Positions 11,070 through 20,981 of a stretch of DNA of 64,000 nucleotides are shown here, piece by piece. How positions within the stretch are numbered: the first letter of the stretch is position 1; the number at the start of each line of letters is the position of its first letter. This DNA comes from Dactylis glomerata (Eukaryota > Streptophyta > Magnoliopsida > Poales > Poaceae). The notes beneath the pieces are model-generated. The model ran no database searches and was not told the DNA's origin. It saw only the letters and a list, made by a program, of their open reading frames with translations. Position numbers and translations under genes: made by a program. The DNA is taken from the NCBI GenBank assembly GCA_007115705.1, contig QXEO01000236.1, positions 5,243,434-5,307,433 on the forward strand. Reading direction: 5' to 3'.

Positions 11070-11480
11070 ATGCCATGATATGTCGACATACTGAGATTTT
11101 GCTCTTGCCATGATATGTTGGCATACTGACATTTTGCCATGATATGCTGGCATACTGACATTTTGCCATGATATGCTGGCATACTGACATTTTGCCATGA
11201 TATGCTGGCATACTAACATTTTGCCATGATATGCTGGCATACTGACATTTTGCCATGATATGCTGGCATACTGACATTTTGCTCTTTGCCATGATATGCT
11301 GTCATACTGACATTTTGCCATGATATGCTGGCATACTGACATTTTGCTCTTTGCCATGATATGCCGGCATACTAAAACTTTGCTCTTGCCACGATATGCC
11401 GGCATACTAAAACTCTTCTCATGCCATGATATGTTGGCATATTGGAACTTTGCTCATGCCATGATATGCCGGCATACTAA
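11070..11480. repeat. 29-bp minisatellite in the 3' region of C
   Basis: The unit is gccatgatatgctggcatac followed by tgacatttt. Copies start in exact 29-bp register at 11107, 11136, 11165, 11194, 11223 and 11252. Further copies up to about 11480 carry small insertions (gctctt) and variants (atgccggcatac). Every unit contains the near-palindrome tatgcyggcata. Confidence 0.9.
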
Positions 11481-11554
11481 AACACATATGACTCAAGATA
11501 TCACTTAATAACCTAATGTACTAACAAACTGAAATACCTGAGACCTGAGACTTT

Positions 11555-11690
11555 GAGATATGCTGGCCAGGATATAAAGATATGCTGGCTGGGACATAAA
11601 ATATGCCGGCCAGGATACAAAATATAACATATGCCGGTATACTGAAATTTTGCTCTTTGCCATGATATGCCGGCATACTGAAATACCTGA
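11555..11690. repeat. Precursor-like copies of the 21-bp unit
   Basis: The words gatatgctggccagga, gatatgctggctggga, aatatgccggccagga and catatgccggtatac follow each other at about 21-30 bp spacing. They look like diverged forms of the unit amplified at 12869-13519, so that array probably arose within the same 3' region. Confidence 0.6.
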
Positions 11691-11982
11691 GACACTGAGA
11701 TATAAACTGAAGCCCTGGTGGTATAATAGCAATTTCTTCTTGTAATGGCAATATGGAGAGTCATAGCCGGTATATATGATGAAATATCCAACCTGTTCTG
11801 TAGTCATTCTAAAAGACATAGCGATGGTCATAGTATTTGGCATATTTGCAATCTAGCATATGGAGTTTGGCATATAGCCCATTGCACTCGGCATATAACT
11901 CTTGAAATAAAGCACTTGGCATATAGACTGAGATTGACATATAAGCTAACTTGGCAACTCATAGGAAAGATTAGGCACTCAT

Positions 11983-12222
11983 GTGCCGGCATATAAATGT
12001 AGACATACTGCAACTGGCATATAAGCAAACTTGGCATCTCACAACAGATATTTGGCACTCATGTGCCGGCATATAAATGCAAGTATACTGTAACTGGCAT
12101 ATAAGCTAACTTGGCATATCACAACAGATATTTGGCACTCATGTGCCGGCATATAAATGCAAGTATACTGTAACTGGCATATGAGATTTGATTTATAGTA
12201 TGCAGAAACTGGTACTGAGATA
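11983..12222. repeat. 80-bp tandem repeat in the 3' region of C
   Basis: Units start with gtgccggcatataaatg at 11983, 12063 and 12143, an exact 80-bp period. The second and third are almost identical. Each unit contains several copies of the shorter word ggcatata. Confidence 0.85.
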
Positions 12223-12868
12223 GGCATATAACTGATCTGACTGTAAACCTGCAACAGCTAGCACATGGCATTCAACATATAAACACTGGCATATGAGCCT
12301 TGGCATATGACAGCCGGCATATAACGCATATCATATGGGATAAAGCACTTGGCATATAAGTAGATACTGAACTTGATATGTTAACTGGCATACTGAACCT
12401 AGCACTGTAGCAGATATAAAGATTGGCACATACAAAGACATATAACTCGACATAACATCTTGCTGTTGGCATATAAAACCGGCATATAACATGCCCAGAT
12501 AAAACTTTGCATAAGACTGTATACATAGAACTGATACTAAGGATACTATCTGTAGCAGGCATATGTAGCAATTTGGCATATAAACAGACATACAGGAGGA
12601 AACTGGAAAGCTGATATGCTAGCATGCAAACTAATATATACTGAAACAGTACTTAAAAAGCAACTTGCAGGGCTTTAGCCTAGCCCCCGAGCTATTTTTT
12701 CTATCAAGGAGACACTGATTTTCAGATAAGCTGACCAGGATATGGAGTAAACCAGCATAAATACTTACTTGCACCGTTGAAGAAGCTTGATGTACCAGCA
12801 GATGCTCGAGGCGAAGGCTGAACAGTCCCCTGGTACGACAAACATAGAATGTGTCGGCCGGGACATAA
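12223..12868. other. Remainder of the C 3' region, interspersed ggcatata words
   Basis: No gene is supported. The word tggcatata(t/a) recurs irregularly to about 12600. At about 12680 tagcccccgagct repeats the complement of the polypurine-like tract of C. The ORFs here are short and low in complexity. Confidence 0.5.
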
Positions 12869-13519
12869 GATATGCTGGCCAGGACACAGGATATGCTGGC
12901 CAGAACGCAGGATATGCTGGCCAGGACACAGGATATGCTGGCCGGGACACAGGATATGCTGGCCGGGACACAGGATATGCTGGCCGGGACACAGGATATG
13001 CTGGCCGGGACGCAGGATATGCTGGCCAGGACACAGGATATGCTGGCCGGGACACAGGATATGCTGGCCAGGACACAGGATATGCTGGCCGGGACACAGG
13101 ATATGCTGGCCGGGACACAGGATATGCTGGCCGGGACGCAGGATATGCTGGCCGGGACGCAGGATATGCTGACCGGGACGCAGGATATGCTGGCCGGGAC
13201 ACAGGATATGCTGGCCGGGACACAGGATATGCTGGCCGGGACACAGGATATGCTGGCCGGGACACAGAATATGCTGGCCGGGACACAGAATATGCTGGTC
13301 GGGACGCAGGATATGCTGGCCGGGACACAGGATATGCTGGCCGGGACACAGGATATGCTGGCCGGGACACAGGATATGCTGGCCGGGACACAGAATATGC
13401 TGGCCAGGACACAGGATATGCTGGCCGGGACACAGGATATGCTGGCCGGGACACAGGATATGCTGGCCGGGACACAGAATATGCTGGCCAGGACACAGGA
13501 TATGCTGGCCGGGACATAG
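12869..13519. repeat. 21-bp minisatellite, 31 copies
   Basis: The core gatatgctggcc recurs every 21 bases from 12869 to 13499 without a phase slip, giving 31 copies. Variation is limited to a few positions: ccagg or ccggg, acacag or acgcag, and ggat or gaat at the joint. Because 21 is a multiple of three and the unit has no stop in any frame, all six frames stay open through the array. That explains the long repetitive ORFs on both strands. Confidence 0.95.
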
Positions 13520-13525
13520 GATGGA

Positions 13526-13851
13526 ATCGACAAAACTACAAAAGAGAGAAGCTCGACTTCGAAGTCATGGACTGGCCATCACAATATCACGCGATCCTCG
13601 GGCGACCCGCATTTTCGCGATTTATGGCAGTACCCCACTATACTTACCTGGTACTCAAAATGCCAGGACCCAACAGAATTATCACAGTAAAAGGAAGTTT
13701 CGAACTCTCCGATCTATGCAACAAGGAATTTCACAAGATGGCTCAGAACTTCGGCATGATGGCAAACTACGGAGAACCCAAAGACAGGCAAAAAGTGCGA
13801 CTACAGGAGTCACACAACAACTCGAAGGGCACCCAACAGAGCCAGAGGTGA
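13526..13851 (+). pseudogene. Retropepsin-region fragment of element B
   Basis: After the array the frame reads NYKREKLDFEVMDWPSQYHA, then ILGRPAFSRFMAVPHYTYL, and ends at 13851. It is closely similar to residues 75-130 of the protease ORF of element A (FEVVDWPSQYHAILGRP). The catalytic DGGSS part is missing because the sequence starts downstream of it. The frame is continuous with the tandem array to the left, but that part is not protein-derived, so the apparent 354-residue protein is an accident of the junction. Confidence 0.75.
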
Positions 13852-14231
13852 AAAAACCTCGGGTACAGTCGTCATACCAAGAGAAACCCACAGGAGAAGA
13901 AGAGAAGACCTCGGTGGCATAGGCAACAAGCACAATAAAAAGTAGAGTAGAAAAATAAGGCTGCAAAAGCCACGAGTTATTCCAGGGCAATGCCCTCTAG
14001 ATCCAGAACACAGGTCATTGGCCGGATCTCTTGGGACACCCCATGTATCTTACATTATAATCATAAATAAAGACATAGTTCCTACTATTTGAGTTTACGT
14101 GTCTCCATTATCTCAAACGAAATCGCGGCAAACACACTAGGCAAGGAATTCCTTGAGAAATTTTCTAGTAAGAAAACACAGGAAACGGGAACTTTCGAGT
14201 CTTACATACAAAGCATACACGCAGCAACATG
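13852..14231 (+). other. Spacer in element B where RT and integrase would be expected
   Basis: Only 380 bp separate the protease fragment from the end of the antisense genes. Several aataaa words occur around 14060-14070. In element A this interval is filled by about 3.2 kb of RT, RNase H and integrase, so B is either a deletion derivative or belongs to a non-autonomous subfamily. Confidence 0.55.
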
Positions 14232-15224
14232 CTACACTGTTGGCTGATCTGAGTCATCCACGTTGAAAGGGTTCAAGTAGTGATGCTCGCAGAAAAACCT
14301 CGCGTCCTCCTGCAATAACCTTGAAATAATCCTCCTCGTGGGCTGCAGCGTGGCATCCATATGGACACCAAGCATAGCACGCCCTGGAGGCAACCCTTCC
14401 GACATCGAGTCGTAATTAAGCCTTGGATGCCATTTCCGCATCCATCCAAGGGCAAAATTCGCACCAGCAATCAAATTGAGCTTTATCAAAAGATGAACCT
14501 GCTGGCTTGTCCTAAAGGTCTCAAGCAACTGTCTAAAATCCCTCGGCAGTGGGTTGCGGGGGAGCATAACAGAGTACATGGTTGTCAAAGATGCTTGACA
14601 ACCATCAATCGCTTCCCCAATATGCTGAGCGCAATCTTGAAGAAGCACAATGGCATGATGACACCGGGGATCAGACCACAAACTGTCGGTTCCCTATGAT
14701 GCCTTCTCGAGAGCCGCGGTTCGTTCAGAAACCCGACGTGTTGAACACAAACAAGGTCCAAGCAAGTACCTGAGGTATGAAAAGATATTAACCCACAATA
14801 GTGGAGGAAAAGGAAAAAGAGAAAGGCTGTAAGGAATCTTACATCGCAACATCTCACAGACAGACTCAACGATACCAACAAGAAAGGAGTCGTATTCTTC
14901 AAGATGTACGATCCTGGCCACCAGACCCGACACTTTATCCTCAAGTGTGGATATCTATTTCATAAAGCCATAAGATTTGCTGGCCTTGTCCAAAGCAATT
15001 GTTGCCTGACGCTTCATCAAAGATAAACGACCTTCAAGGTCTGAAATCCTCGATGAATACTCAGTACATCGACAAGAAGAACGAGGAGGCGAAGAAGCTC
15101 CGGAGTCGAACATATCGGTGGGAGGTGATTCCCGACCACGACCTGGCGACCCACCAGCATGCACAGGTTGGAAGCCAACAGAAAGAAAAAGAAAACATCT
15201 CAAAAACTCAATCAAGCACGACAT
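14232..15224 (-). pseudogene. Second antisense accessory gene of element B
   Basis: The reading direction is opposite to the element's pol. Pieces: 15224-14955 with a coiled-coil-like region (RISDLEGRLSLMKRQATIAL); then LEDKVSGLVARIVHLEEYDS in an overlapping frame to about 14850, ending before a possible donor; then 14681-14232 with RIISRLLQEDARFF and a stop. A stop and frame changes interrupt it. It corresponds in position to 23904-24752 of element A. Such proteins are known in Tat-type elements of grasses, but their role has not been established. Likely several exons and no longer functional. Confidence 0.6.
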
Positions 15225-15338
15225 TTCATAAAGGAAAAGTATTTACAAAGAGTACAAGTCCTCTGATTGGTTCTCGGGCAAAATATAAATAAGGTTCATT
15301 ACACTAAAAGAAATGAAGACTACAAGGGGAGACTAAGT

Positions 15339-18070
15339 CTATGCCACCTCAGCATCAGGCCCCACGGCAGAAGTAGGCGTGGAAGAGGTAGCACCAGCGT
15401 TGGGAGGAGGCATCGACCCACTTGGCGCCGGAGTCGAAGGAACTGGCATAGAAGTCAAAGAAGCCGCCGAAGGGGTGATAATTGACACGATGCGTGGCGC
15501 GTATTTCTTTGCCTTCTCAAAGAAACCCGGCAACTCCAAAAGAGGTCGACCGTGAGAAGAGCCAACCTTCTCCCAATCAATCTCCTCGCCATGTGAATAG
15601 GCAAGGGCAATAGCCCCTTCGGCGCCCCGTTTCACCGAGCGGCTTTTCATCGACAAGATAGGGTCTTCAGCGGTGTCAAAGATGGAGGCAAGCTTCTTGA
15701 GGTCAGTAGCGGATATATCGGCTTTCTTCTTTGGCCACAACCCGACAAAAAACCGCATTAGCACATGGCGAGTCACCTCGAGAACTTCCTGGACAGATAT
15801 CCAGTGCAACTCAAGTAAATTCACCGTGGCCATGAGAGGATCTTCATCAACCGGTTGCAACGGTGCCAAGGATACCCCAATTTTCCCTGCAGGCAGAAAC
15901 AAAAGGATAATAAGTGACCATCAACAAGATGAGCAAGCAATAAAAAGAGTGGAAAGATACTTAGCACCAGCAAGAGCCGAAATTCAGTTCAGACGCTCAG
16001 TTATGGCCTCTTCTCTCTGAATGCGCCCCTGGTTAGCATCAGCAAGCGCTTTTTCTGCTTTCTTCGCCTTGGTCGCTGCTGCCTTAGCAGTCTTCTCAGC
16101 AGTGGCCTTGGCGGCAGTGGCAACATCCCAGGCTTTTTGGGAAGCTTTGAGTTTGGCTTCAAGGGACGCTATGCGAGCATTGGCCGTCGCCAAAGCATCT
16201 GCAGCACGGAAAAGGGAAGAGAAAGTTGAATAAAGAAATGGAGAAAGATACGCGAGACAGGCAAAAGACACAACACAGGGAAAAAGATTACCCTGAGAAG
16301 CTCGAGCAACTTTCAAAAATTTGACACATTCAGTGCCCAAAGAGACGAACTTCTTCATCAAAATCTGTCAAAAGAAAGACATAAGTAGGAAAGTTCAAGC
16401 AACGAACAAAGCAAAAACACCAGGATTAATACTTACATCGTTAGAAGAGCTCGTTGATCGATGGGCATCGAGGGAAACACTAGCATCTGTCGCCTTCTTC
16501 AGACGTTTGGAACCACGAGTAGAGGAGACCCTCTTAGCAGGAGCTTTTGGAGACTTCACAACTGGGGCAGCTTCCTGGAAAGAAGGTTCATCAGCAGCAG
16601 TAGCCTCAACAGAAGGAGCAGTGGCAGCATCCTTCTTTGGGCTCTCGTTGTCACTGCAAAGGAAACAAAAAGCAAAGACTTCGCATAAGTCGAAAGAAAG
16701 GGAGCGAGTAAAAGATAAAATTTCGAGTCAGCAAAAACTTACGAGTCTAGGATGTCGAAAAGTTCCTGATCTTCATGGGGAGCACAAGGCTCCCCGACAG
16801 CAGCCTTAGAAGCGGAAGTACTCGAAGAAATGAACTCTTTGACACGTTTCCTCTTCCTATCAAAACTAGGGTCTTCTGAGTGTGTAGGAGGAGGCGACAT
16901 GGTCGAGCTAGTTCCTTCCAACAAATCTTCGGCATCATCTCCATCCTGGCTTTCCTTGACCTCGGGGGCTTCGGAAGTAGCAAAAACAGGATCAGCCTGA
17001 ATAGGTCCTTCCTCTGGCAGAGGAGGACAAGAAACAAGGAACTGATGGCCCTGCAATAATAAAGTAGCAAAATTATCAGTAGAGTAGCAATGTTAAAAGA
17101 ACAAGGCGAATAAAATCCGTGAGTGAAACCGCGCGTACCGAAGGCAAGGGACGCTCGGAGTCGAAGAAATCAGTGGCTAATTCTGGAATGTCATGATCTT
17201 TGGTGAGAGTAGTCAAAGATCTGACTTGCTTGTCGATATCCTTCTTATCTATGTCTTCTTCAGATACTCGAGAAGGATCTTTCAAGCCAGAATACGACCA
17301 AAATTTGGAAATGTGATGTTGAAGTGGATGGACTCGCCGTTGCAGAAAGAAAGACATCAGCTGAGTCCCTGACAGCGCACCCCCACTCCCACTCTTCAGA
17401 GCCTGGATGCGAGTTAGCAGTGGCTTGATGTCCTCCATCTCAGCTTCCGTGGGAGGCGAATCCCACGATGACAACTTCTTCAGGTCTTGGTTGGCATCAA
17501 CAGGGGCAATGCCGTAATGATCAGAAGGAGAGTTTTTCTGGCCTTTGATGTAAAACCATTTTTCTTCCAACCTTGCACTGGGGCAGCCATGGTAAACTCC
17601 AAATAATGAACCTCAGAACGGGTGGAAATAACAGCCCCGCCCAGCTCAGGTTTCCTCGACAAAGCAACACTGGGGCGGAGGCGAAAGAGGAATTTCTAGA
17701 GAATCCAATGGGGTTCAATCCCCAGAAAAGACTCACAAAGAGTGATAAAGCAAGCAATGTGTAGAATCGAGTTTGGTGTGAGCTGGTGAAGCTGCACACC
17801 GTACACAAAGAGAAGCCCACGGAGAAACTCGTGGGCAGGGAAAGAGAGACCACGTAAAAGGAAGGCAAAGAACATCACCCGGTAGCCGCTCGGGGGCTTG
17901 GGGATGCGCTCAGTGCTCGGGAAGATGATCTGGTCCCCGTCGGTGATGAGACTATCAGTTTGGGCCTTGGTGAGATCAGTTTGCGAGAATTCCAACGGCA
18001 CCCAGGTGGTCGACGAGTTGGTGATCTTCTTCCCCATCTGATTCTTGTGGGCAAATCTCTTGACACACAT
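15339..18070 (-). pseudogene. First antisense accessory gene of element B (putative gypsy-type transposon domain), broken
   Basis: It starts at the ATG at 18070 and reads leftwards. The first piece (18070-17696) contains PPSGYRVMFFAFLLRGLSFP and LHIACFITLCESFLGIEPHW, matching the family annotated as putative gypsy-type transposon domain (PF04195). The matching piece in element A is at 21170-21390. A TAG follows HWIL at 17696-17698, and a one-base shift lies near 17560. Further pieces are 17570-17076, 17056-16739 (acidic), 16361-15984 (alanine/lysine-rich coiled coil) and 15902-15339, which ends in a proline/serine-rich tail. Gaps between pieces look like introns. In this reading the gene shares a divergent upstream region with the antisense gene of A. 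Confidence 0.7.
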
Positions 18071-18330
18071 CTATGAGATACGCGCGGAGGCTGTGCAGGA
18101 GCTCAGAAGCGCACGAAGATTGCAGCAATGGTGGCAGTGGAAGAAGCGAGGAATTGGTAAATAGTAAAAACCCCACTTTCCCCCTTATAAAGCTTCCTGG
18201 TGAAGGAACGTGGGCTGAGACATGGCGCAAGGAGCGGGAATGGCAGCCCACTAACAGGCAGGAAAACTATAAAATTACCGCGCTGCCCATGAGCAACGGT
18301 CAGCGCCCAGTCAAATCACATACAGAGTGA

Positions 18331-18996
18331 TTCTATTAATGACGTCACGAGAATTTGAGCTACAGGAAAGTAAGAACGTGACAGTTGTGGACACTAATAG
18401 GAAAAATTCAACAAAAGTCTGGTAGGACATTTTGCGTATTGATGATGACTAAGGAAGTCGACGAAAATTTGTTATGAAAGATACAGAGGCATCAAGGAAG
18501 AAAACTCATTTTTTGAGTCTATACCCGAAAATATTCGACTATAGCCTCGGGGGCTACTACCATCGGGAGCGCTGGGCACGCACCCGACGATATTATCAAA
18601 TAAAGCTATGATCTGGTGAGTAAAAGAAGGTACAATTTATTTGAGCCTATACTCAAAACAAGTTTTTTGACTATAGCCTCGGGGGCTACTCCCATCGGGA
18701 GCGCTGGGCGTGCACCCGACGATATTTTTACATGTATAATGGAGCAAAGAAGGCGAAAGAAGATTTGGACAGCATCATTACTACCATCGGGAGGGAGTCT
18801 ATATTAATCAAGGTTGAATAACCCGAATATTTTTAGAACTGAAATAGTCAAACAAGGCTGTGACATATGATTCTCGAGTTGCGTCATCGCGACAAAGCTC
18901 GAATGCCATGATTGAAACATATCATGAAGGTAAGACCCCAGGATCGGTCCTGTGTGGCCTGGTATACGCACATGGATGCGCTCTGCTAGTACTTAT
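18331..18996 (+). other. 3' non-coding region of element B with a duplicated motif
   Basis: A segment containing gcctcgggggctac, catcgggagcgctgggc and gcacccgacgatatt occurs twice, beginning at about 18546 and 18677. A shorter third piece (ctaccatcgggaggga) lies at about 18781. The ctcgggggcta word matches the polypurine-like tract of element C. No B-type LTR start is visible before the sequence meets the A LTR fragment at about 18997. Confidence 0.6.
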
Positions 18997-19325
18997 CCGT
19001 GCTCTAATATATCGAGCGCTCCAGCGTGAGGTGGTGGAAAAGTGTCTAGCCCTTTCGGGATCTCCCTCCCAGCCTTTTATATGCGAAGGCTGGGTCTCAG
19101 GATTGTCCATCAAGCAAAGTACAGATAGAATCGGTTTTGAACAAACCCTAGTCGAAAACTAATCCAACTTGGACTCTTCGAGCCTTTGCTTGTACGCCAA
19201 GTACTGCTCCTGAGCCACGTCAGGCCGCTATCTTTATGGGCCTTGTGATCCCTTCGACAGTAATCCCTCCTGGACTGAAAACCAGGTAGGCGAATATCGG
19301 AGGCCCATTTGTCATTCCTTCGTCA
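18997..19325 (-). repeat. 3' LTR of element A, U3 part only
   Basis: This matches 32421-32745 up to the LTR terminus (...ccttcgtca). The other half, 32180-32420, has no counterpart here: left of gtgctctaatat the two copies are unrelated. The break lies close to the transcription start region of the LTR. Confidence 0.85.
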
Positions 19326-20981
19326 GTATCCCTCGAGTGCTTGGGATAGTCGAAGACTATGGCAGGGACTCTAATTCGAATCTCCTCTTGATTGCACAAA
19401 ACTGTATTCGCCTTACCTATAAAAACACAAAGGCATAGCAAGTATACAAATGATGTGTCTAATAGACACTGCTGATTCGAGTAGTACTCATTCCGAGCCT
19501 CGAAAATGCTTAGTTTGGTTGTAGGGGGATTGGCATAACCGGCCTGAGACTCATGCCGGGTCTCAGTTAATTGCATAGCCGCAAAAACATTCAGTTAGCT
19601 TACTCAAATTCGAGTCCCCCGACTCAAACCCGCGTGGGCTGGCGCTACCTCGACCTGAGCCGCGTTGGACTTACCAGGTCGAAGCCCAGTTCATTGTGAG
19701 GCAAACGACGCGTCCATCGTTACAAACTTCATACTGTAGGTATGGAAAATTTCTCGGCAGAGCGCGTTTGATACGAATACCGGGCCATATGGTGTTGCAA
19801 ACCGTGGATTTACCTTCGTATTTGACATACGACATCCGAATTGGTATATTGCCACCAGAATTTGGGCATTTTGAGTGTATGCATGAGTATAGAATTGAAT
19901 TCAGGGGGCTAAAGCCACTCCCGAATCGTAACTGAGGAACTGCTGGCCTTGAATCGAAAATAACCTGGGAACTGAAGCCCATGGTTAGATGCAGTGTTGA
20001 TCGTGATTGTTCGAACTGACGGAATCATTATTCGAATGAACTTGCGGCACTGCAGGCCGAACTAAAGAAATAGTCAGAGGATCGATAGCCATGACTTGAA
20101 TAATAAGAGGGTGTTGCCAGCCAGAAGATGATTCGGAGGGTTAAAATCCACCACTCAAAGATCGAAACAGCTCATCCTGCTCGAGTACAGTAAGCAGGAA
20201 AGATCGACGCCATTAATTCGAGGGACATGGGAGCACTGCTGGCCCATGATAGACAGTTCGAGGATGAAAATCCACAGCTCGAATGCCAAAACCATGTCGA
20301 TTAAAGCAAAAGGATCCTTTCGAGTAGTCCAAAGGCCCCACTCGAAAGGCTCCCGGGCAAATTAAACTGAGGCCGCAAGCAAAGAACAAAACCGCTCGAA
20401 AGGCGATGTTTGCATCCAAATAGCACGAAGAAAGCAAAAGATCTTTGAGGAACACCCACTACCAAGGAAGTTAGGCTTTAAAAAGTATATACCTCAAAAA
20501 CATGCGGGCCCAGAATCGCGCTTATCCCTTCCGCCGAAAGAAAATTACTCCGCAGGTGACGACGTCAGTGATGACGCCTGGCTCCTTCGAGCTGTCATGC
20601 CATCCTTTGCAGGGATAGCCTAACATTGACAAGACCAGATGCCCGGTGGGCCCTGTATCCGTGCGTCTCGGCTGTTGACTGAATTTGACCGCACGTCCCG
20701 TGCGTGGGTGAAAAAAGTCCGCCAGGTCTCCTCAATTACCGTGCGTAGTGGAGGCTGCAGCTCCAGCGGTGCTGACACGTGGATGGCCAGATCCTCCAGC
20801 CGCTTCCCCTTCATAATGGACGGCTAGGATGGATTGATGATTTCCAGAAGTGGAATAAAAATAACAGCGGAGGGTAACTGTACACCCCATTCCGCCGCCA
20901 TCATCTTCTTCCTCGCGCTCAGCTCCCGCGACACCTCCTTTTCACCTCCATTTCTGCAAAGCTTTGCTGAGCACCGCCTCC
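19326..20981. other. 3' non-coding region of A, also upstream region of its antisense gene
   Basis: There is no credible ORF. The words ctcgaa/ttcgag and the trio cactgctggcc, cactgcaggcc, aactgctggcc recur, giving a weak degenerate repeat at 19900-20420. Any promoter of the antisense gene at 20982 must lie here. I see no clear TATA box. Confidence 0.5.

Larger units (their letters stand above)
8846..13523 (-). mobile_element. Gypsy-type retrotransposon C: 3' LTR plus repeat-rich 3' region
   Basis: An LTR inserted into the Angela 5' LTR is followed on its right by a polypurine-like tract and then 3.3 kb of minisatellites. In element orientation these are the 3' LTR and the region upstream of it. 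Tandem repeats between the coding region and the 3' LTR are a known feature of Tat/Ogre-type Gypsy elements. No coding region attributable to C remains. At about 13524 the sequence passes into element B, which has the opposite orientation. The second LTR is not in the window. Confidence 0.7.
13524..18996 (+). mobile_element. Tat-type Gypsy element B, remnant without RT or integrase
   Basis: The plus strand carries a protease fragment (13526-13851). The minus strand carries two accessory antisense genes (14232-18070), followed by a 3' non-coding region. That is the Tat-type order in plus orientation, but gag, RT, RNase H and integrase are absent. The left boundary abuts the 21-bp array of C and the right one the partial LTR of A. 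The plus-oriented LTR at 32746-33033 may be its displaced 3' LTR. Confidence 0.7.

Noticed and set aside
11070..11480. Direct repeats at regular spacing, resembling a CRISPR array
   Set aside because: The repeats are contiguous without unique spacers and lie in a plant retrotransposon 3' region.
12787..13851. A 354-residue plus-strand protein with 30 YAGRDTG-type repeats, and a 300-residue minus-strand one with CVPASIS repeats
   Set aside because: The 21-bp array is open in all six frames, so these ORFs are automatic. Only the protease fragment after 13526 is of protein origin.
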